A stretch of DNA of 64,000 nucleotides from Leptolyngbya boryana PCC 6306 (lineage in GTDB: Bacteria; Cyanobacteriota; Cyanobacteriia; Leptolyngbyales; Leptolyngbyaceae): contig NZ_KB731324.1 of NCBI RefSeq assembly GCF_000353285.1, positions 452,577 through 516,576 on the forward strand. Direction: 5' to 3'. Below the pieces are notes generated by a model. That model was not told the origin of the DNA, did no database searches, and saw nothing but the letters and a program-made list of their open reading frames with translations. This document shows, piece by piece, positions 44,322 through 53,959 of the stretch (its first letter is position 1; the number at the start of each line of letters is the position of its first letter). The position numbers and the translations under genes were made by a program.

Positions 44322-45401
44322 ATAGCCTTCGATTAGTAAATCTGATTCGATCGTGCTCCAGGTCACCCGCGTTAACGGAATCGCATCGGTCATCTGATTG
44401 AGTCCTAATTCTGCAATCGGCGTTGGTGCGTGCTCTCCACCAATAATTTTCGGCGCAACAAATGCCCATACTTTTTGCACACAACTTTGGCGAATTGCTT
44501 GCGCTGCTAGATTTCCACCACATTCCCAAAGCACAGTATTCATTCCGCGATCGTAGAGATTCTCCATCACCGCAGCAGGCGTAGTCGTCTCCAAATTCAC
44601 AACTTCAACACCTTGCTGGCTCAATTTTTCTTGAATGTCTGAATTGGCATTCAGCCCTGTAAATACGACAGTTCGAGCAATCTCAGTCTTCCAGAGATTC
44701 GCCAGTGTTGGTAAATCCAAATTGCGGCTCATGACGACCCGCAAGGGTTGCCACTCTGAAAGTCCATGCGTGGTTAATTCAGGATTATCTTTGCGAACTG
44801 TATTGCCACCAATGACGATCGCATCACACTGCGTCCGTAACTGGTGAACACGCCGCCGCGACATTTGCCCAGTCACCCAGCTACTATGACCCGATGTTGC
44901 CGCAATTTTTCCATCCAAGGTCATGGCATATTTGAGAATCCCAAACGGGCGACGATTTAAAATTCGATGCACAAAGGCTTCATTTAACGTCTGACATGCT
45001 TCTTCTTCAACACCAACCGTGACTTCAATCCCTGCATTCTCAAGCGTTGCAATTCCCTTGCCTGCAACTTGCGGATTCGGGTCAACCATGCCGACGACCA
45101 CTCGCTTCAGTCCAGCTTTCACGACTGCTTGAGAACAAGGCGGAGTTCGACCAAAGTGATTACAGGGTTCTAGATTGACATAGAGAGTCGCGTTGCGCGA
45201 TCGCGCACCCGCTTGCTGCAGCGCAAACACCTCAGCGTGAGGCTCTCCCGTTTTCGGATGAAACCCCTCGCCCACAATTTCACCATCTGCCACAATCACA
45301 CAGCCGACCATGGGATTTGGAGCCGTACGCCCAATTGCTCGCCTCGCCAACTCCAGACACCGCTGCATCATTGCCCGATCGAATTCGTCTGCTGTTGCCA
45401 T
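44313..45401 (-). CDS. ribD: Bifunctional riboflavin biosynthesis deaminase/reductase RibD
   Basis: 362 residues from ATG 45401. It performs deamination of the pyrimidine intermediate and reduction of its ribosyl side chain in riboflavin synthesis. The zinc deaminase site is complete (His55-Ala-Glu57, Cys80 and Cys89 in NLEPCNHFGRTPPC). The reductase domain follows from about 147 (GILKYAMTLDGKIAA, DAIVIGGNTVRKDNP). The start overlaps the stop of the upstream membrane protein gene as TGATG, so the two are translationally coupled. No FMN riboswitch was seen. Confidence 0.95.
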   Translation of the reverse strand: MATADEFDRAMMQRCLELARRAIGRTAPNPMVGCVIVADGEIVGEGFHPKTGEPHAEVFALQQAGARSRNATLYVNLEPCNHFGRTPPCSQAVVKAGLKRVVVGMVDPNPQVAGKGIATLENAGIEVTVGVEEEACQTLNEAFVHRILNRRPFGILKYAMTLDGKIAATSGHSSWVTGQMSRRRVHQLRTQCDAIVIGGNTVRKDNPELTTHGLSEWQPLRVVMSRNLDLPTLANLWKTEIARTVVFTGLNANSDIQEKLSQQGVEVVNLETTTPAAVMENLYDRGMNTVLWECGGNLAAQAIRQSCVQKVWAFVAPKIIGGEHAPTPIAELGLNQMTDAIPLTRVTWSTIESDLLIEGYLG

Positions 45402-45937
45402 CAATACAAACTACTAGAGGTTGAATAGTGGCTTAAGATTTCTTGTCCCCAGCGCACAAGCCGTTCGGAGCCTTCGATCATCAGCAAATACTGCCCACGA
45501 TCGAGATGATGTCGATAAATACTCGCCGTCGTTCCTTCACCAAACAGCCCGAATAATGCGCCAATGACTGCGCCAAAAAATCCGCTGACGATCGATAAAG
45601 CTGGTACTAAAAATGGCGATTCTAATTCTGTCATCTGAATCAGATCGAACTGGGCAGCAAGAAACAAACCCAATCCAGCGATCGCGCCCAAGGTGCCCAA
45701 GATAATGCTGAGAAATCGAGCTTTGCGGATAGCAAGCTGCATCGGTTTAAGCAAACCGACATGTTCGGGATTGCTATAACCCGCGCCCACGATCGCGAGA
45801 TGTTCGGGCGAAATACCGTGATAATGCAGCAAACGATAGGCTTGAAACACTGAGGCTTCGTCTGGGAAGACCATCACAGCGAGGAAAGTCTGGCGACGAA
45901 TGAATCCGCTTTTGCGGAGGAACCGAGTAACTGACAC
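45401..45937 (-). CDS. Membrane protein with general-stress-protein-like N-terminal domain
   Basis: 178 residues from GTG 45937. Residues 15-60 (LAVMVFPDEASVFQAYRLLHYHGISPEHLAIVGAG) resemble the small alpha/beta domain of YflT/GS17M stress proteins. Two hydrophobic segments follow (LSIILGTLGAIAGLGLFLAA and ALSIVSGFFGAVIGALFGLFG), then a short tail (YLLMIEGSERLVRWGQEIL). Its stop overlaps the ribD start (TGATG), so the genes are coupled, although no functional link is known. Confidence 0.74.
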   Translation of the reverse strand: MSVTRFLRKSGFIRRQTFLAVMVFPDEASVFQAYRLLHYHGISPEHLAIVGAGYSNPEHVGLLKPMQLAIRKARFLSIILGTLGAIAGLGLFLAAQFDLIQMTELESPFLVPALSIVSGFFGAVIGALFGLFGEGTTASIYRHHLDRGQYLLMIEGSERLVRWGQEILSHYSTSSSLY

Positions 45938-46180
45938 TGGAGTAGCTCAGGATTGGCAATGGTATCTCTGAATTCTAAACTGTTGTCATCGCTTTCCTCA
46001 CTAACCGTTAGGTGAATTTAATCTAATTTCAATGAACTTCGTGAGGAGAACATTACATTTGTGAAGATGAGGAGTAGAGAGTGGCAAGTAGGAAGATACT
46101 CAGGCTCAATAAACTAACTTTTTTTGCGCTCCAGTTGCAATTTTTGGCATAGTATACAGTCAATCTCTATGTGACTGAAG

Positions 46181-46423
46181 ATGGATGTTTTGACGAAAGT
46201 TGATCAAGAAATGGATGTAGATGATTTTTCAACTTATCTGGATCCGACTCTCATTCAATCGGCGCGACTGATCTATGAAACTTATTTTTCGGTACATCCC
46301 GATATCGATCGACCATTAGGGGTCGCGATTAATCGGATTACGCATCGCGGCAAAATTATTTTTTCGGGGAAACCGATTTTGCTGCCTCAAGAATGTTTTG
46401 TGCCGTTTGAATTGATTGAGTAA
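46181..46423 (+). CDS. Small conserved protein of unknown function
   Basis: 80 residues, acidic N-terminal half (EMDVDDFSTYLDPTLIQSARLIYETYF) and a strand-rich end (KIIFSGKPILLPQECFVPFELIE). No signal peptide or known domain. It stands alone in front of pilD with an 81-base gap. Its compact, complete frame and normal codon use support a real gene. Start ATG 46181 has GAAG upstream. Confidence 0.68.
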   Translation: MDVLTKVDQEMDVDDFSTYLDPTLIQSARLIYETYFSVHPDIDRPLGVAINRITHRGKIIFSGKPILLPQECFVPFELIE

Positions 46424-46504
46424 AAATACGAGAATTGAAGGGTTAGGGCGCTGAATTGAATTCGATCGAGTTAAATGAAGTTGCCCTAATACTTGTCTCA
46501 AGTG

Positions 46505-47314
46505 ATGGACATTCTCGCAATTCCAGCTTTTCTGATTGTCTTTTTTATCGGTGCATCGATCGGTAGTTTTCTCAATGTGGTCATCTACCGTTTACCTGCT
46601 GGTTTATCTTTGATCTATCCGCCTTCGCGCTGTCCGCATTGTCTAACTCGCTTGAGAAAACGCGAGAACATTCCGGTGTTTGGATGGCTCAGACTAAAAG
46701 GAAAATGTGGACATTGTAAGAGTCCGATCTCCCCTCGCTACCCATTGATAGAAGCCACAACCGGGATGCTTTTTGTCCTAGTCTTTGCGGTTTTCAATCT
46801 TTCGCTGCAAACGCTGGGATTTTGGGCATTTATTAGTTGGCTCTTGGCGCTGTCGATGATCGACTTCGACACCATGCTGTTGCCCAATTCCTTGACGCAA
46901 TCAGGATTAGTGTTGGGATTGGTGTTTCAAGCGATCGTTGGGTTCTCGATCGCAGGAATACCAGGAGCAATTCAGCATTTTATGACGGGAGTGATTGGAG
47001 CAATTGTCGGAATTTGGCTATTGGATGCGATCTCAATTGTGGCATCGATGATGCTCGGACAGACCGCAATGGGAGCAGGTGATTCAAAGCTGATGGCAAT
47101 GATAGGAGCTTGGTTAGGGTGGAAGCTGTTGTTATTGACGGGTTTCTTGGGTTGTTTGACTGGATCAATTGCTGGACTTTGGGCACTCTCGCTTGGAAAA
47201 TTGGCGCGGCGGCAAGCGATGCCGTTTGGTCCATTTTTGGCTTTGGGAGCGGGGTTAAGTCTCTTTTGGGGAGAGCAATGGATATCAAGCTATTTGCAAC
47301 TGTTTCAGATTTAA
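46505..47314 (+). CDS. pilD: Prepilin peptidase PilD
   Basis: 269 residues from ATG 46505 (TTG 46493 is the longer option). A membrane aspartic protease that cleaves and N-methylates type IV prepilins. The cytoplasmic zinc-type Cys tetrad is complete (Cys43, Cys46, Cys68, Cys71), and both catalytic Asp regions are present (LSMIDFDTMLLP near residue 120 and GAGDSKLMAM near 192). N-terminal FLNVVIYRLP is typical of the family. No pilus structural genes are adjacent. Confidence 0.94.
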   Translation: MDILAIPAFLIVFFIGASIGSFLNVVIYRLPAGLSLIYPPSRCPHCLTRLRKRENIPVFGWLRLKGKCGHCKSPISPRYPLIEATTGMLFVLVFAVFNLSLQTLGFWAFISWLLALSMIDFDTMLLPNSLTQSGLVLGLVFQAIVGFSIAGIPGAIQHFMTGVIGAIVGIWLLDAISIVASMMLGQTAMGAGDSKLMAMIGAWLGWKLLLLTGFLGCLTGSIAGLWALSLGKLARRQAMPFGPFLALGAGLSLFWGEQWISSYLQLFQI

Positions 47315-47404
47315 CCTGGAACCGTTCGGATGCAAGCTTCGCGTGCGATCCAACTCATTTCCGCCAGGATTTGAAATCATTGAACTCAGTTTAAATTCCT
47401 TGCT

Positions 47405-47860
47405 TTAGGCGAGCGTAGTGCGTCCTGCAAAGTAATCTTGCAGTTGCTGACCATGGTCATGAGAAAGCTTTCCGGGCGGCAACTGCGAACAATGGAAAGC
47501 TTTCACATCCAAGACTTCATTGACATCTTTCGGCTTAAACTTGCCTGTTGCTTCGACCTCAACGACCACACAGATCGAATGCATTCTCGGATCGCGATCG
47601 GGAGCCGAATAAATTCCAACTAAGCGGCGAATTTTGGTCAGTTCTAACCCTGTTTCTTCAAATAATTCACGCCGAATCGCCGTTGGTAAATCTTCCCCCC
47701 AATCGACAATTCCCCCCGGCAAGCCCCATAAGCCATTGTCACGGCGACGAATCAACACAATGCGATCGTCTGGCAACACCGTAATAATGCTTGTGCCAGT
47801 CACAGGATGACGGAAAACCACCCCTAAAACAGTTTGAAAAAAGTGCCACAACCGACTCAT
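47405..47860 (-). CDS. NUDIX hydrolase
   Basis: 151 residues. The Nudix box is complete: GGIVDWGEDLPTAIRREL followed by FEETGL (G-x5-E-x7-R-E-U-x-E-E-x-G-U). The N-terminal TSIITVLPDDRIVLIRRRDNG is usual for nucleoside-diphosphate derivative hydrolases. The substrate (ADP-ribose, 8-oxo nucleotides or another) cannot be deduced. It lies on the minus strand 71 bases downstream of bcp. Confidence 0.9.
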   Translation of the reverse strand: MSRLWHFFQTVLGVVFRHPVTGTSIITVLPDDRIVLIRRRDNGLWGLPGGIVDWGEDLPTAIRRELFEETGLELTKIRRLVGIYSAPDRDPRMHSICVVVEVEATGKFKPKDVNEVLDVKAFHCSQLPPGKLSHDHGQQLQDYFAGRTTLA

Positions 47861-47931
47861 AAACTTAGGGAACAGAATTTGTAGGGATGTCTGAGTAATA
47901 CCCTGAGCACAAAGAAATCTAACGTTGTAGT

Positions 47932-48390
47932 TCAGGCTAGATCCGCGAGAACTTGAGCCGCATGAAACTCTGGCTTAACTTTGAGGTAGATTTTCTCGAT
48001 CGTACCATCTGGACTAATCACAAATGTATTCCGGGTAATGCCTAAATACTCTTTACCCATAAATTTCTTTAGACCAAAACTATCGTAAGTCTCCGCAACT
48101 TTCCCGCCTTCATCACAAAGTAAGGGGAATGGAAGATTGTGCTTTTTAACAAACTTCGCATGCGATTTTGCATCGTCTGTACTCACCCCTAACACTACGA
48201 AGTCTTGAGCTTGATAATCGGCATAGGCATCCCGAAAACCACAAGCTTCTTTGATACAGCCTGGTGTATTATCGCGAGGGTAGAAATATAAGATCACCCG
48301 TTTGCCGCGTAAATCCACTAGATTAACGAGATTTCCATCGGTATCAGGGAGTGAAAAATCAGGAGCGCGATCGCCCACTTTCAGCGCCAT
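47932..48390 (-). CDS. bcp: Peroxiredoxin, BCP/PrxQ type
   Basis: 152 residues. Thioredoxin-dependent peroxide reductase. Peroxidatic Cys45 lies in PRDNTPGC, with resolving Cys50 four residues on, the atypical 2-Cys BCP/PrxQ arrangement. The usual Thr after Cys45 (TPGCTKEA) is Ile here, probably neutral. The gene starts five bases after the argH stop, so the two form an operon, a pairing with no obvious functional logic. Confidence 0.94.
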   Translation of the reverse strand: MALKVGDRAPDFSLPDTDGNLVNLVDLRGKRVILYFYPRDNTPGCIKEACGFRDAYADYQAQDFVVLGVSTDDAKSHAKFVKKHNLPFPLLCDEGGKVAETYDSFGLKKFMGKEYLGITRNTFVISPDGTIEKIYLKVKPEFHAAQVLADLA

Positions 48391-48395
48391 AGTTG

Positions 48396-49802
48396 TTACC
48401 CTAATCGTTGTTTTGCCGACGCGATCGCCCGTTCAACCTGCTCAAATCCTGTTCCCCCGAAACTATTTCGAGCCGCAACCACTTGAACAGGGGCAATCGC
48501 TTCGTAAATATCTTCCTCAAAGGCTGGATGCAATTCCTGCCATTCAGTGAGCGACAGATCTTTGAGCAATTTATTTTCTGCTAAACACGATCGCACGACT
48601 TTACCGACCAGATTATATGCCACTCGGAAAGGCACACCTTTTGCCGCTAAATAATCTGCCACGTCTGTCGCGTTAGAAAAGTCCTCAGATACGGCTTGAT
48701 TTAGCCGCGTCGTCTTAAATTCCAATCCTTCACGGAATAGAATGGTCATCGCTTCTAGACATGCCCGGACTGTTTTCACCGCGTCAAACAAGGCTTCTTT
48801 GTCTTCTTGCAAATCCTTGTTGTAAGCGAGAGGTAAGCCTTTCATCAGCACCAACATGCCTTGCAAATGTCCAAACACCCGTCCTGTTTTTCCGCGCACT
48901 AATTCTGGAACGTCGGGATTCTTCTTCTGGGGCATGATACTCGAACCCGTCGCACAGCTATCTTTCAGCGCCACAAAACTGAACTCTTGCGATGCCCAGA
49001 AAATCACTTCTTCTGATAGGCGGCTAAGATGCACCATGATTAGACTGGCAGCACAGAGAAATTCGATCGCAAAATCTCGATCGCTCACGCCATCTAAACT
49101 GTTCTCATACAATCCGCCAAATTCGAGTAACTCAGCAGCATAGTGTCGATCAATCGGAAACGTTGTGCCTGCTAACGCACCTGAACCTAAAGGCGATACA
49201 TTCACCCGCTGATAAATTTCTCCAAGCCGCGTCCAATCTCGCTGCGCCATCTCAAAATACGCCAGCAAGTGATGCGCCAAACTAATCGGCTGGGCGCGCT
49301 GTAAGTGCGTATAACCCGGAATCAGCGTTCTCACATGCTGCTGTGCCAAATCCAGCAAGACGGTTTGAAATTCTCGAAGCTGCTGCTGAATGTCTTGAAT
49401 TTGCGAGCGCAAGTAGAGCCGGGTATCAGTTCCGACTTGATCATTGCGCGATCGTGCCGTGTGCAACTTCTTGCCAACATCGCCCGTAATCTCGGTCAAG
49501 CGCCGCTCCACCGCAAAATGGACATCTTCTGCATCCACTCCGGGTTGAAATTGTCCGGCACGGTATTCTTGGCGGATCTGCTCTAATCCTGTGACAAGTT
49601 GCTCACCTTCCGCTTCAGAAATGATGCCGGTCTTTGCCAACATTTTCGCGTGAGCTTGAGATCCGGTGAGATCGTATTCAATTAATTCAATATCAAACCC
49701 GATACTGGCGTTAAACTGCGCGATCGCAGGATGCAACGCAGATTCAAAGCGTTGACTCCAGGTTTGGGAGGGTTGAGAGGATTCAGAAGGCTGGGAACTC
49801 AA
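48396..49802 (-). CDS. argH: Argininosuccinate lyase
   Basis: 468 residues from TTG 49802; no internal ATG gives the family N-terminus ([20 protein letters not shown]). It cleaves argininosuccinate to arginine and fumarate, last step of arginine synthesis. The fumarase/aspartase superfamily signature [12 protein letters not shown] is present, and [13 protein letters not shown] is the conserved substrate region. The first 15 residues are Ser/Gln-rich and not conserved. Confidence 0.96.
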   Translation of the reverse strand: MSSQPSESSQPSQTWSQRFESALHPAIAQFNASIGFDIELIEYDLTGSQAHAKMLAKTGIISEAEGEQLVTGLEQIRQEYRAGQFQPGVDAEDVHFAVERRLTEITGDVGKKLHTARSRNDQVGTDTRLYLRSQIQDIQQQLREFQTVLLDLAQQHVRTLIPGYTHLQRAQPISLAHHLLAYFEMAQRDWTRLGEIYQRVNVSPLGSGALAGTTFPIDRHYAAELLEFGGLYENSLDGVSDRDFAIEFLCAASLIMVHLSRLSEEVIFWASQEFSFVALKDSCATGSSIMPQKKNPDVPELVRGKTGRVFGHLQGMLVLMKGLPLAYNKDLQEDKEALFDAVKTVRACLEAMTILFREGLEFKTTRLNQAVSEDFSNATDVADYLAAKGVPFRVAYNLVGKVVRSCLAENKLLKDLSLTEWQELHPAFEEDIYEAIAPVQVVAARNSFGGTGFEQVERAIASAKQRLG

Positions 49803-49904
49803 GAGAAATTTTTCTCGCTCGACTGCAAGTTTTAAGCCTACCCTAAACCGCGATCACATGAGGGATGAAGCCCAAATAAAATTTCTTCATCCCCACCCCA
49901 TTGC

Positions 49905-50144
49905 TTAGCCAAACGAAGTAAAAGTTTTAGCCAGATAGCCAGCTACGATTCCAATCACGAACGCCCAGACTTGTCCGGTTCTGACGAAGTGATTCCAACT
50001 TTTGCTGACATCTCCGGTGATATCAGTCGGTTTGAATTCTTGAGCAAAAATGGTGACATCGATCGATTGCATGGTTTGGAACAGATCGCCGAGATGCGTC
50101 GTACTATTCAACCAAGTCGGTAAGTCTAAGATAAAGTGTGCCAT
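49905..50144 (-). CDS. Small single-pass membrane protein of unknown function
   Basis: 79 residues. The N-terminal part is soluble-looking (LPTWLNSTTHLGDLFQTMQSIDVTIFAQEF), and the C-terminus ends in one membrane helix (VWAFVIGIVAGYLAKTF). No domain recognised. The start ATG at 50144 is preceded by no strong ribosome binding site. It stands alone between argH and the NarL-type regulator. Confidence 0.65.
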   Translation of the reverse strand: MAHFILDLPTWLNSTTHLGDLFQTMQSIDVTIFAQEFKPTDITGDVSKSWNHFVRTGQVWAFVIGIVAGYLAKTFTSFG

Positions 50145-50220
50145 GAGTATTTTCTGTACAGCGTGTTTCCTTTCAGCACAGTATTACCACATGGATTTCT
50201 AAGCAGAGTCCGAGAAAACG

Positions 50221-50931
50221 CTAGTTCAGTAAGGGCATGACTGATGTGGCAACGATCGCGGCTTGCGTACGATCCCGCAAATTCAGCCGTCCTAAAATAC
50301 TCGCAACGTGGTTCTTAACGGTGCCCTCGGAAATGTCAAGAGTTCTTGCAATTTCTCGATTACTTGAGCCTTCTGCGATCAAGCGCAAAACTTGACGTTC
50401 GCGGGCGGTCAGCTTGGAAAATCCAGGCGGTAAATTGCTCGAAGACGTGCGGCGCTGAGACGGAACGAAAGGCAAAACATTTGTGGCAGGGGTTTCAATG
50501 GGCATCGTTTCTAATTCGATCGCTGGAGCCATTGCTTTCTGTAAAATCCCAGGACTCAGCTGAGTAAATCCCTTATGAGCCGTCCGCACCGCATTTGCCA
50601 ATTCATCGGGGGACATGTCTTTCAGCAGGTAGCCGTGTGCTCCGACCTGTAAAGCATTGCGCACTGAAATTTCATCATCCGAAGCAGTCAAGACCAAAAC
50701 CCGCGTGTCTGGACAACGTTCACAAATAGTCTGCGTCGCTGTAATTCCATCCATTCGAGGCATTTTCAAATCCATGAGCACAACATCGGGCAGGAGCGCC
50801 TCTGCCTGCTGCACTGCGTCATAGCCGTTATCCACATCCGCAATCACTTGTAGATCGGGTTCTTGATCTAGAAGCGCTTTCAGACCCTCTCGAATCAGGT
50901 TCTGATCGTCTGCCAGCAATACGCGAATCAT
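50221..50931 (-). CDS. NarL/FixJ-family response regulator
   Basis: 236 residues. Receiver domain (1-120) with acidic pocket Asp8/Asp9, phospho-acceptor Asp54 in VLMDLKMPRMDG, and the conserved Lys in YLLKDMSP. A linker (135-170) leads to a LuxR-type HTH at about 172-230 (LTARERQVLRLIAEGSSNREIA, TVKNHVASILGRL). No cognate histidine kinase is adjacent. It is divergent from the PMT-family gene across 267 bases. Confidence 0.92.
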   Translation of the reverse strand: MIRVLLADDQNLIREGLKALLDQEPDLQVIADVDNGYDAVQQAEALLPDVVLMDLKMPRMDGITATQTICERCPDTRVLVLTASDDEISVRNALQVGAHGYLLKDMSPDELANAVRTAHKGFTQLSPGILQKAMAPAIELETMPIETPATNVLPFVPSQRRTSSSNLPPGFSKLTARERQVLRLIAEGSSNREIARTLDISEGTVKNHVASILGRLNLRDRTQAAIVATSVMPLLN

Positions 50932-51198
50932 GATAATCGGTTCCTCAACTCAATATTGATTTTCAGGCATAGGGCTTGGATATCCAAGAAATCACGCAGA
51001 CTCTGAACCAAACCTGGCTGCGATCGCAGATGCTCCTTAGCAAATCAAAGATGTCATGCAAATCGTTCACGAAACTTCACCAAACGTATTTTTTATTATT
51101 TGATAGAAGAAATCAAGTCTTTTGTGACAGAAATTTACCAAATCCATTGAGAAATCAGTATGCTGAAAGACTAGAAAAATAGGCTCCAACAAACTGTG

Positions 51199-52680
51199 AT
51201 GCGGAAGACTGAGCAACCGATCAAGCCGATTGCATGGTTTCGGCTAGGACTACTTGGAATATTTCTCGTTTCGTTGGGTCTCCGATTTTGGGGACTCGAG
51301 CGATTCAATACCCTAGTCTTTGATGAAGTTTACTATGCAAAGTTTGCAAATAACTACCTGACTGGCACAAATTTTTTTGATGGACATCCGCCTTTAAGTA
51401 AATATTTGATCGCGATCGGAATTTGGATTGGCAATCAAATCCCGATCGGTCGAGATACTGTTAATTCGCTCACGGGTTCCACACTGAGTACTTGGAGTTA
51501 CCGCTGGCTAAATGCATTGACAGGCTCATTTATTCCACTGGTTATTGCCGCGATCGCATTCCAGCTGAGCCGCCGCCGAAGCTATGCTCTCGTCGCTGGA
51601 AGCCTTGCTGCGATGGACGGTCTATTCTTAGTTGAGTCTCGTTATGCCCTCAATAATGTCTATCTGGTGCTATTCGGATTATTAGGGCAATGGTGTTTGT
51701 TATTAAGTTTACGATCGTCCAAAAGATTGAATTTTTCTCTGGTATTATCCGGCGTATTTTTTGCAGCGTCTGCTTCAATCAAATGGAATGGTTTATGGTT
51801 CTTGGCAAGCATTTATTTATTGTGGGGAATTGGCTGGAGTTTTCGTGTGATGAATTGGTTTCGTCAAAGCTCAAAAGGAAGTGAACAAATTCCGACCAAT
51901 TCATTACCGACTTCGTCTCTATATCGCCTTACACAGATTAATTTGTTATATTTTTTACTCTGTTTCGCTGCAATTCCTGCACTCGTTTATTGGCTAATTT
52001 GGCTGCCTCATATTCACCTCAATCCAGAGTTTGACTTTCTCGAAGTTCAAAGACAAATTCTGGTTTATCACCAAAGAGTTGGCAGCGGATCAAACATTCA
52101 TCCTTATTGTTCAACCTGGTACAGTTGGATACCCATGTTGCGTCCTGTTGCGTATTTTTACCAGGTTACCGAGTCTGTCAACGCTCCGATCCCTAGTGGA
52201 AACTCGGCATTAGTACTTGAGCCAGGGCGGGTTGTTTACGATGTTCATGCCCTGGGGAATCCGTTTCTTTGGTGGTTTTCGTCGATCGCGATCGCATTTC
52301 TCGTTTGGATACTGCTCGAACACTGGAAGATCCTGCCGAGTTTGGCTATCCCCAATGCGCCCAGACTCAGTTTTTTGCCGCCTCAAGAGTTGTGGATTGT
52401 CTTATTTTTGCTGATTAGCTATGTAGCGAATCTATTACCCTGGGTTCCTGTATCGAGATGTGTGTTTTTGTATCACTATATGGGTTCATCGGTATATGCC
52501 GGGATGGGCTTGGCTTGGCTCGTCGATCGCTGGTTTAGAACCCGCGAATTTCGTGCGATCGGGATTGGTGTGATGGTAATTTGTGCCATCAGTTTTATCT
52601 TTTGGATGCCCATCTATCTCGGCTTACCGCTGACCCTAGATGAATACAAATTGCGGATGTGGTTCAGGTCTTGGGTTTAG
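51199..52680 (+). CDS. PMT-family (GT39) membrane glycosyltransferase
   Basis: 493 residues from ATG 51199 (GTG 51196 adjacent) with about ten membrane helices. The first luminal loop holds the family DE motif and surroundings, FDEVYYAKFANNYLTG and FFDGHPPLSKYLI. Protein-O-mannosyltransferases use a polyprenyl-phosphate sugar donor to glycosylate exported proteins; in cyanobacteria the sugar and target are unknown. C-terminal region ends LTLDEYKLRMWFRSW. The last 17 bases overlap the convergent HTH gene. Confidence 0.86.
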   Translation: MRKTEQPIKPIAWFRLGLLGIFLVSLGLRFWGLERFNTLVFDEVYYAKFANNYLTGTNFFDGHPPLSKYLIAIGIWIGNQIPIGRDTVNSLTGSTLSTWSYRWLNALTGSFIPLVIAAIAFQLSRRRSYALVAGSLAAMDGLFLVESRYALNNVYLVLFGLLGQWCLLLSLRSSKRLNFSLVLSGVFFAASASIKWNGLWFLASIYLLWGIGWSFRVMNWFRQSSKGSEQIPTNSLPTSSLYRLTQINLLYFLLCFAAIPALVYWLIWLPHIHLNPEFDFLEVQRQILVYHQRVGSGSNIHPYCSTWYSWIPMLRPVAYFYQVTESVNAPIPSGNSALVLEPGRVVYDVHALGNPFLWWFSSIAIAFLVWILLEHWKILPSLAIPNAPRLSFLPPQELWIVLFLLISYVANLLPWVPVSRCVFLYHYMGSSVYAGMGLAWLVDRWFRTREFRAIGIGVMVICAISFIFWMPIYLGLPLTLDEYKLRMWFRSWV

Positions 52681-53002
52681 TCAATCCTTCGATCTCTGAC
52701 ATCAGTTGAGCGATCGAGGATTTAATTTCTGAGATCTCACGACTCAGATGATCTAATCTCACTTCTACGGTCTTCAAATTGATCGGCATCTGCCACATCG
52801 AAAATTTTAAGGCTGCCAGAATTTTTTCCACCGTGGCGAAACTCGGCTCATATTGAGGATCGTTTAAAATCCGATTGATCTGCTGAGTGTAGCCTAATGC
52901 ACTCCCACCATGCTCCTCAGCGATTTTGGCGGAAATCTGACGAATGCTCAGCCCTTGGGTTTTCATCAGTTCCCGAATTACCTCCACCACTCTTTCTTGC
53001 AT
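52664..53002 (-). CDS. XRE-like helix-turn-helix protein with coiled-coil tail
   Basis: 112 residues. Residues 1-70 look like a helix-turn-helix fold of the XRE type (VIRELMKTQGLSIRQISAKI, YTQQINRILNDPQYEPSFATVEKILAAL). The tail (75-112) is a heptad-rich helix (VEVRLDHLSREISEIKSSIAQLM), probably for dimerisation. A small DNA-binding regulator is likely. It starts a group of small minus-strand genes of unknown role (52.7-54.3 kb). Confidence 0.76.
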   Translation of the reverse strand: MQERVVEVIRELMKTQGLSIRQISAKIAEEHGGSALGYTQQINRILNDPQYEPSFATVEKILAALKFSMWQMPINLKTVEVRLDHLSREISEIKSSIAQLMSEIEGLTKPKT

Positions 53003-53054
53003 AAAGCCCCACCTTCGATTACGCTATGCTTCTGAGAACTTGAATCAACTGAAC

Positions 53055-53086
53055 GACCTTGCCGCACATGGTAAAGGTCTTTTTTT
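53055..53086 (+). terminator. Orphan plus-strand Rho-independent terminator
   Basis: Stem GACCTT/AAGGTC (53055-53060 with 53074-53079), followed by TTTTTTT (53080-53086). No plus-strand gene ends close by; the nearest, the PMT-family gene, ends about 375 bases upstream and is followed by an opposite gene. It may end a small RNA or an antisense transcript. Confidence 0.6.
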
Positions 53087-53115
53087 ACGCTGATATATCG
53101 TACAGATGTTTCCAT

Positions 53116-53149
53116 AGAAAAGCAGCAGAACGCTGCGTCGCTCTGCTGC
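53116..53149 (-). terminator. Terminator of the small minus-strand gene at 53168
   Basis: Perfect 8-bp stem GCAGCAGA/TCTGCTGC (53122-53129 with 53142-53149), followed on the minus strand by TTTT. It lies 18 bases after the stop of the coiled-coil protein gene. Confidence 0.65.
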
Positions 53150-53167
53150 CAACCGGGTTTCAATGTC

Positions 53168-53542
53168 TTACAAACCAACTAACTCACGCGCTTCCAAACC
53201 GCTCAACTGTTGCGCGATCGTCAATCGTGCTTCTAACTTGGCGACACTGAACTCGTTCCGCAACCGCTCGAGATGAGCAAATGCATTCGCCTTCTCGGTC
53301 GTGGCTCGATTCAGCGCATCCACTGCCCGCTGATACTCGGAATTCACTTGCAGGACTTCAAATCGCCGAGCTTTGCGTTGGTTGTCATTTTTTAGCGCCG
53401 TCTCAAACGCCACCACCATATCGGCATTGCCTTCCAATCGAGCAATGTGGTAGCGAATTTCTGCGATATTTTGCTCTAGCTCATTCACATGCTGAGAAGC
53501 TTGAGCGATCGCACTGGGATATTGATCTAATCGAAGTTTCAT
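53168..53542 (-). CDS. Small coiled-coil protein of unknown function
   Basis: 124 residues from ATG 53542, chosen for AGGA eight bases upstream; longer starts exist to 53599. Almost entirely helical with heptad-like spacing (ASQHVNELEQNIAEIRYHIARLE, then VDALNRATTEKANAFAHLERLRNEF). No signal peptide. Function unknown. It is followed by a good terminator and may be read with the small gene upstream at 53631. Confidence 0.66.
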   Translation of the reverse strand: MKLRLDQYPSAIAQASQHVNELEQNIAEIRYHIARLEGNADMVVAFETALKNDNQRKARRFEVLQVNSEYQRAVDALNRATTEKANAFAHLERLRNEFSVAKLEARLTIAQQLSGLEARELVGL

Positions 53543-53630
53543 GACTGACATCCTGAAAATAATGAAGTGGTCAGTAGCCATCGGGTCAGAATTTGACACC
53601 GACTACGAACAACAGACAGCCTTTCAAGCC

Positions 53631-53900
53631 TTAAGCGACGAGTTGAGGCACACGAGCCGTTAACTCAGACGGCAATTCGGTCAGAGTCGGGGGAATCAGT
53701 TGGGATTGAGGCGCAGCTTGCTCGAGTACCTGCACTTCAATCTTGACGGACACGAGATAAGAACCGGGTTGCTCGCCCACTGCCTGCGCGATCAGTTCTG
53801 CAAAACCGGGTCGATCGGCGGTAATTGGGTCACGTAACGAACAACGATCCCATTCATACTTGGCATTCGGATCAAGCTGAAGAATGTAATGCTTCGTCAT
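53631..53900 (-). CDS. Small protein of unknown function
   Basis: 89 residues from ATG 53900 (AAGG upstream); GTG 53921 would add seven residues. The N-terminus TKHYILQLDPNAKYEWDRC is followed by an amphipathic part and a Pro/Leu-rich end. No domain recognised. A TACAAT -10-like element lies 29 bases before the ATG, in the motif shared with the gene at 53960. Confidence 0.58.
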   Translation of the reverse strand: MTKHYILQLDPNAKYEWDRCSLRDPITADRPGFAELIAQAVGEQPGSYLVSVKIEVQVLEQAAPQSQLIPPTLTELPSELTARVPQLVA

Positions 53901-53926
53901 GGAACAAGAACCTTGAATCACTTGTA

Positions 53927-53936
53927 CTATTGTAGT
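53927..53936 (-). promoter_or_regulatory. Shared promoter-like motif (copy 1)
   Basis: Minus-strand ACTACAATAG with TACAAT as a likely -10 element, giving a 5' leader of about 25 bases before ATG 53900. The same ten bases occur at 54324-54333. Confidence 0.5.
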
Positions 53937-53959
53937 GCAAAATCGCTACGATTTCAAGC

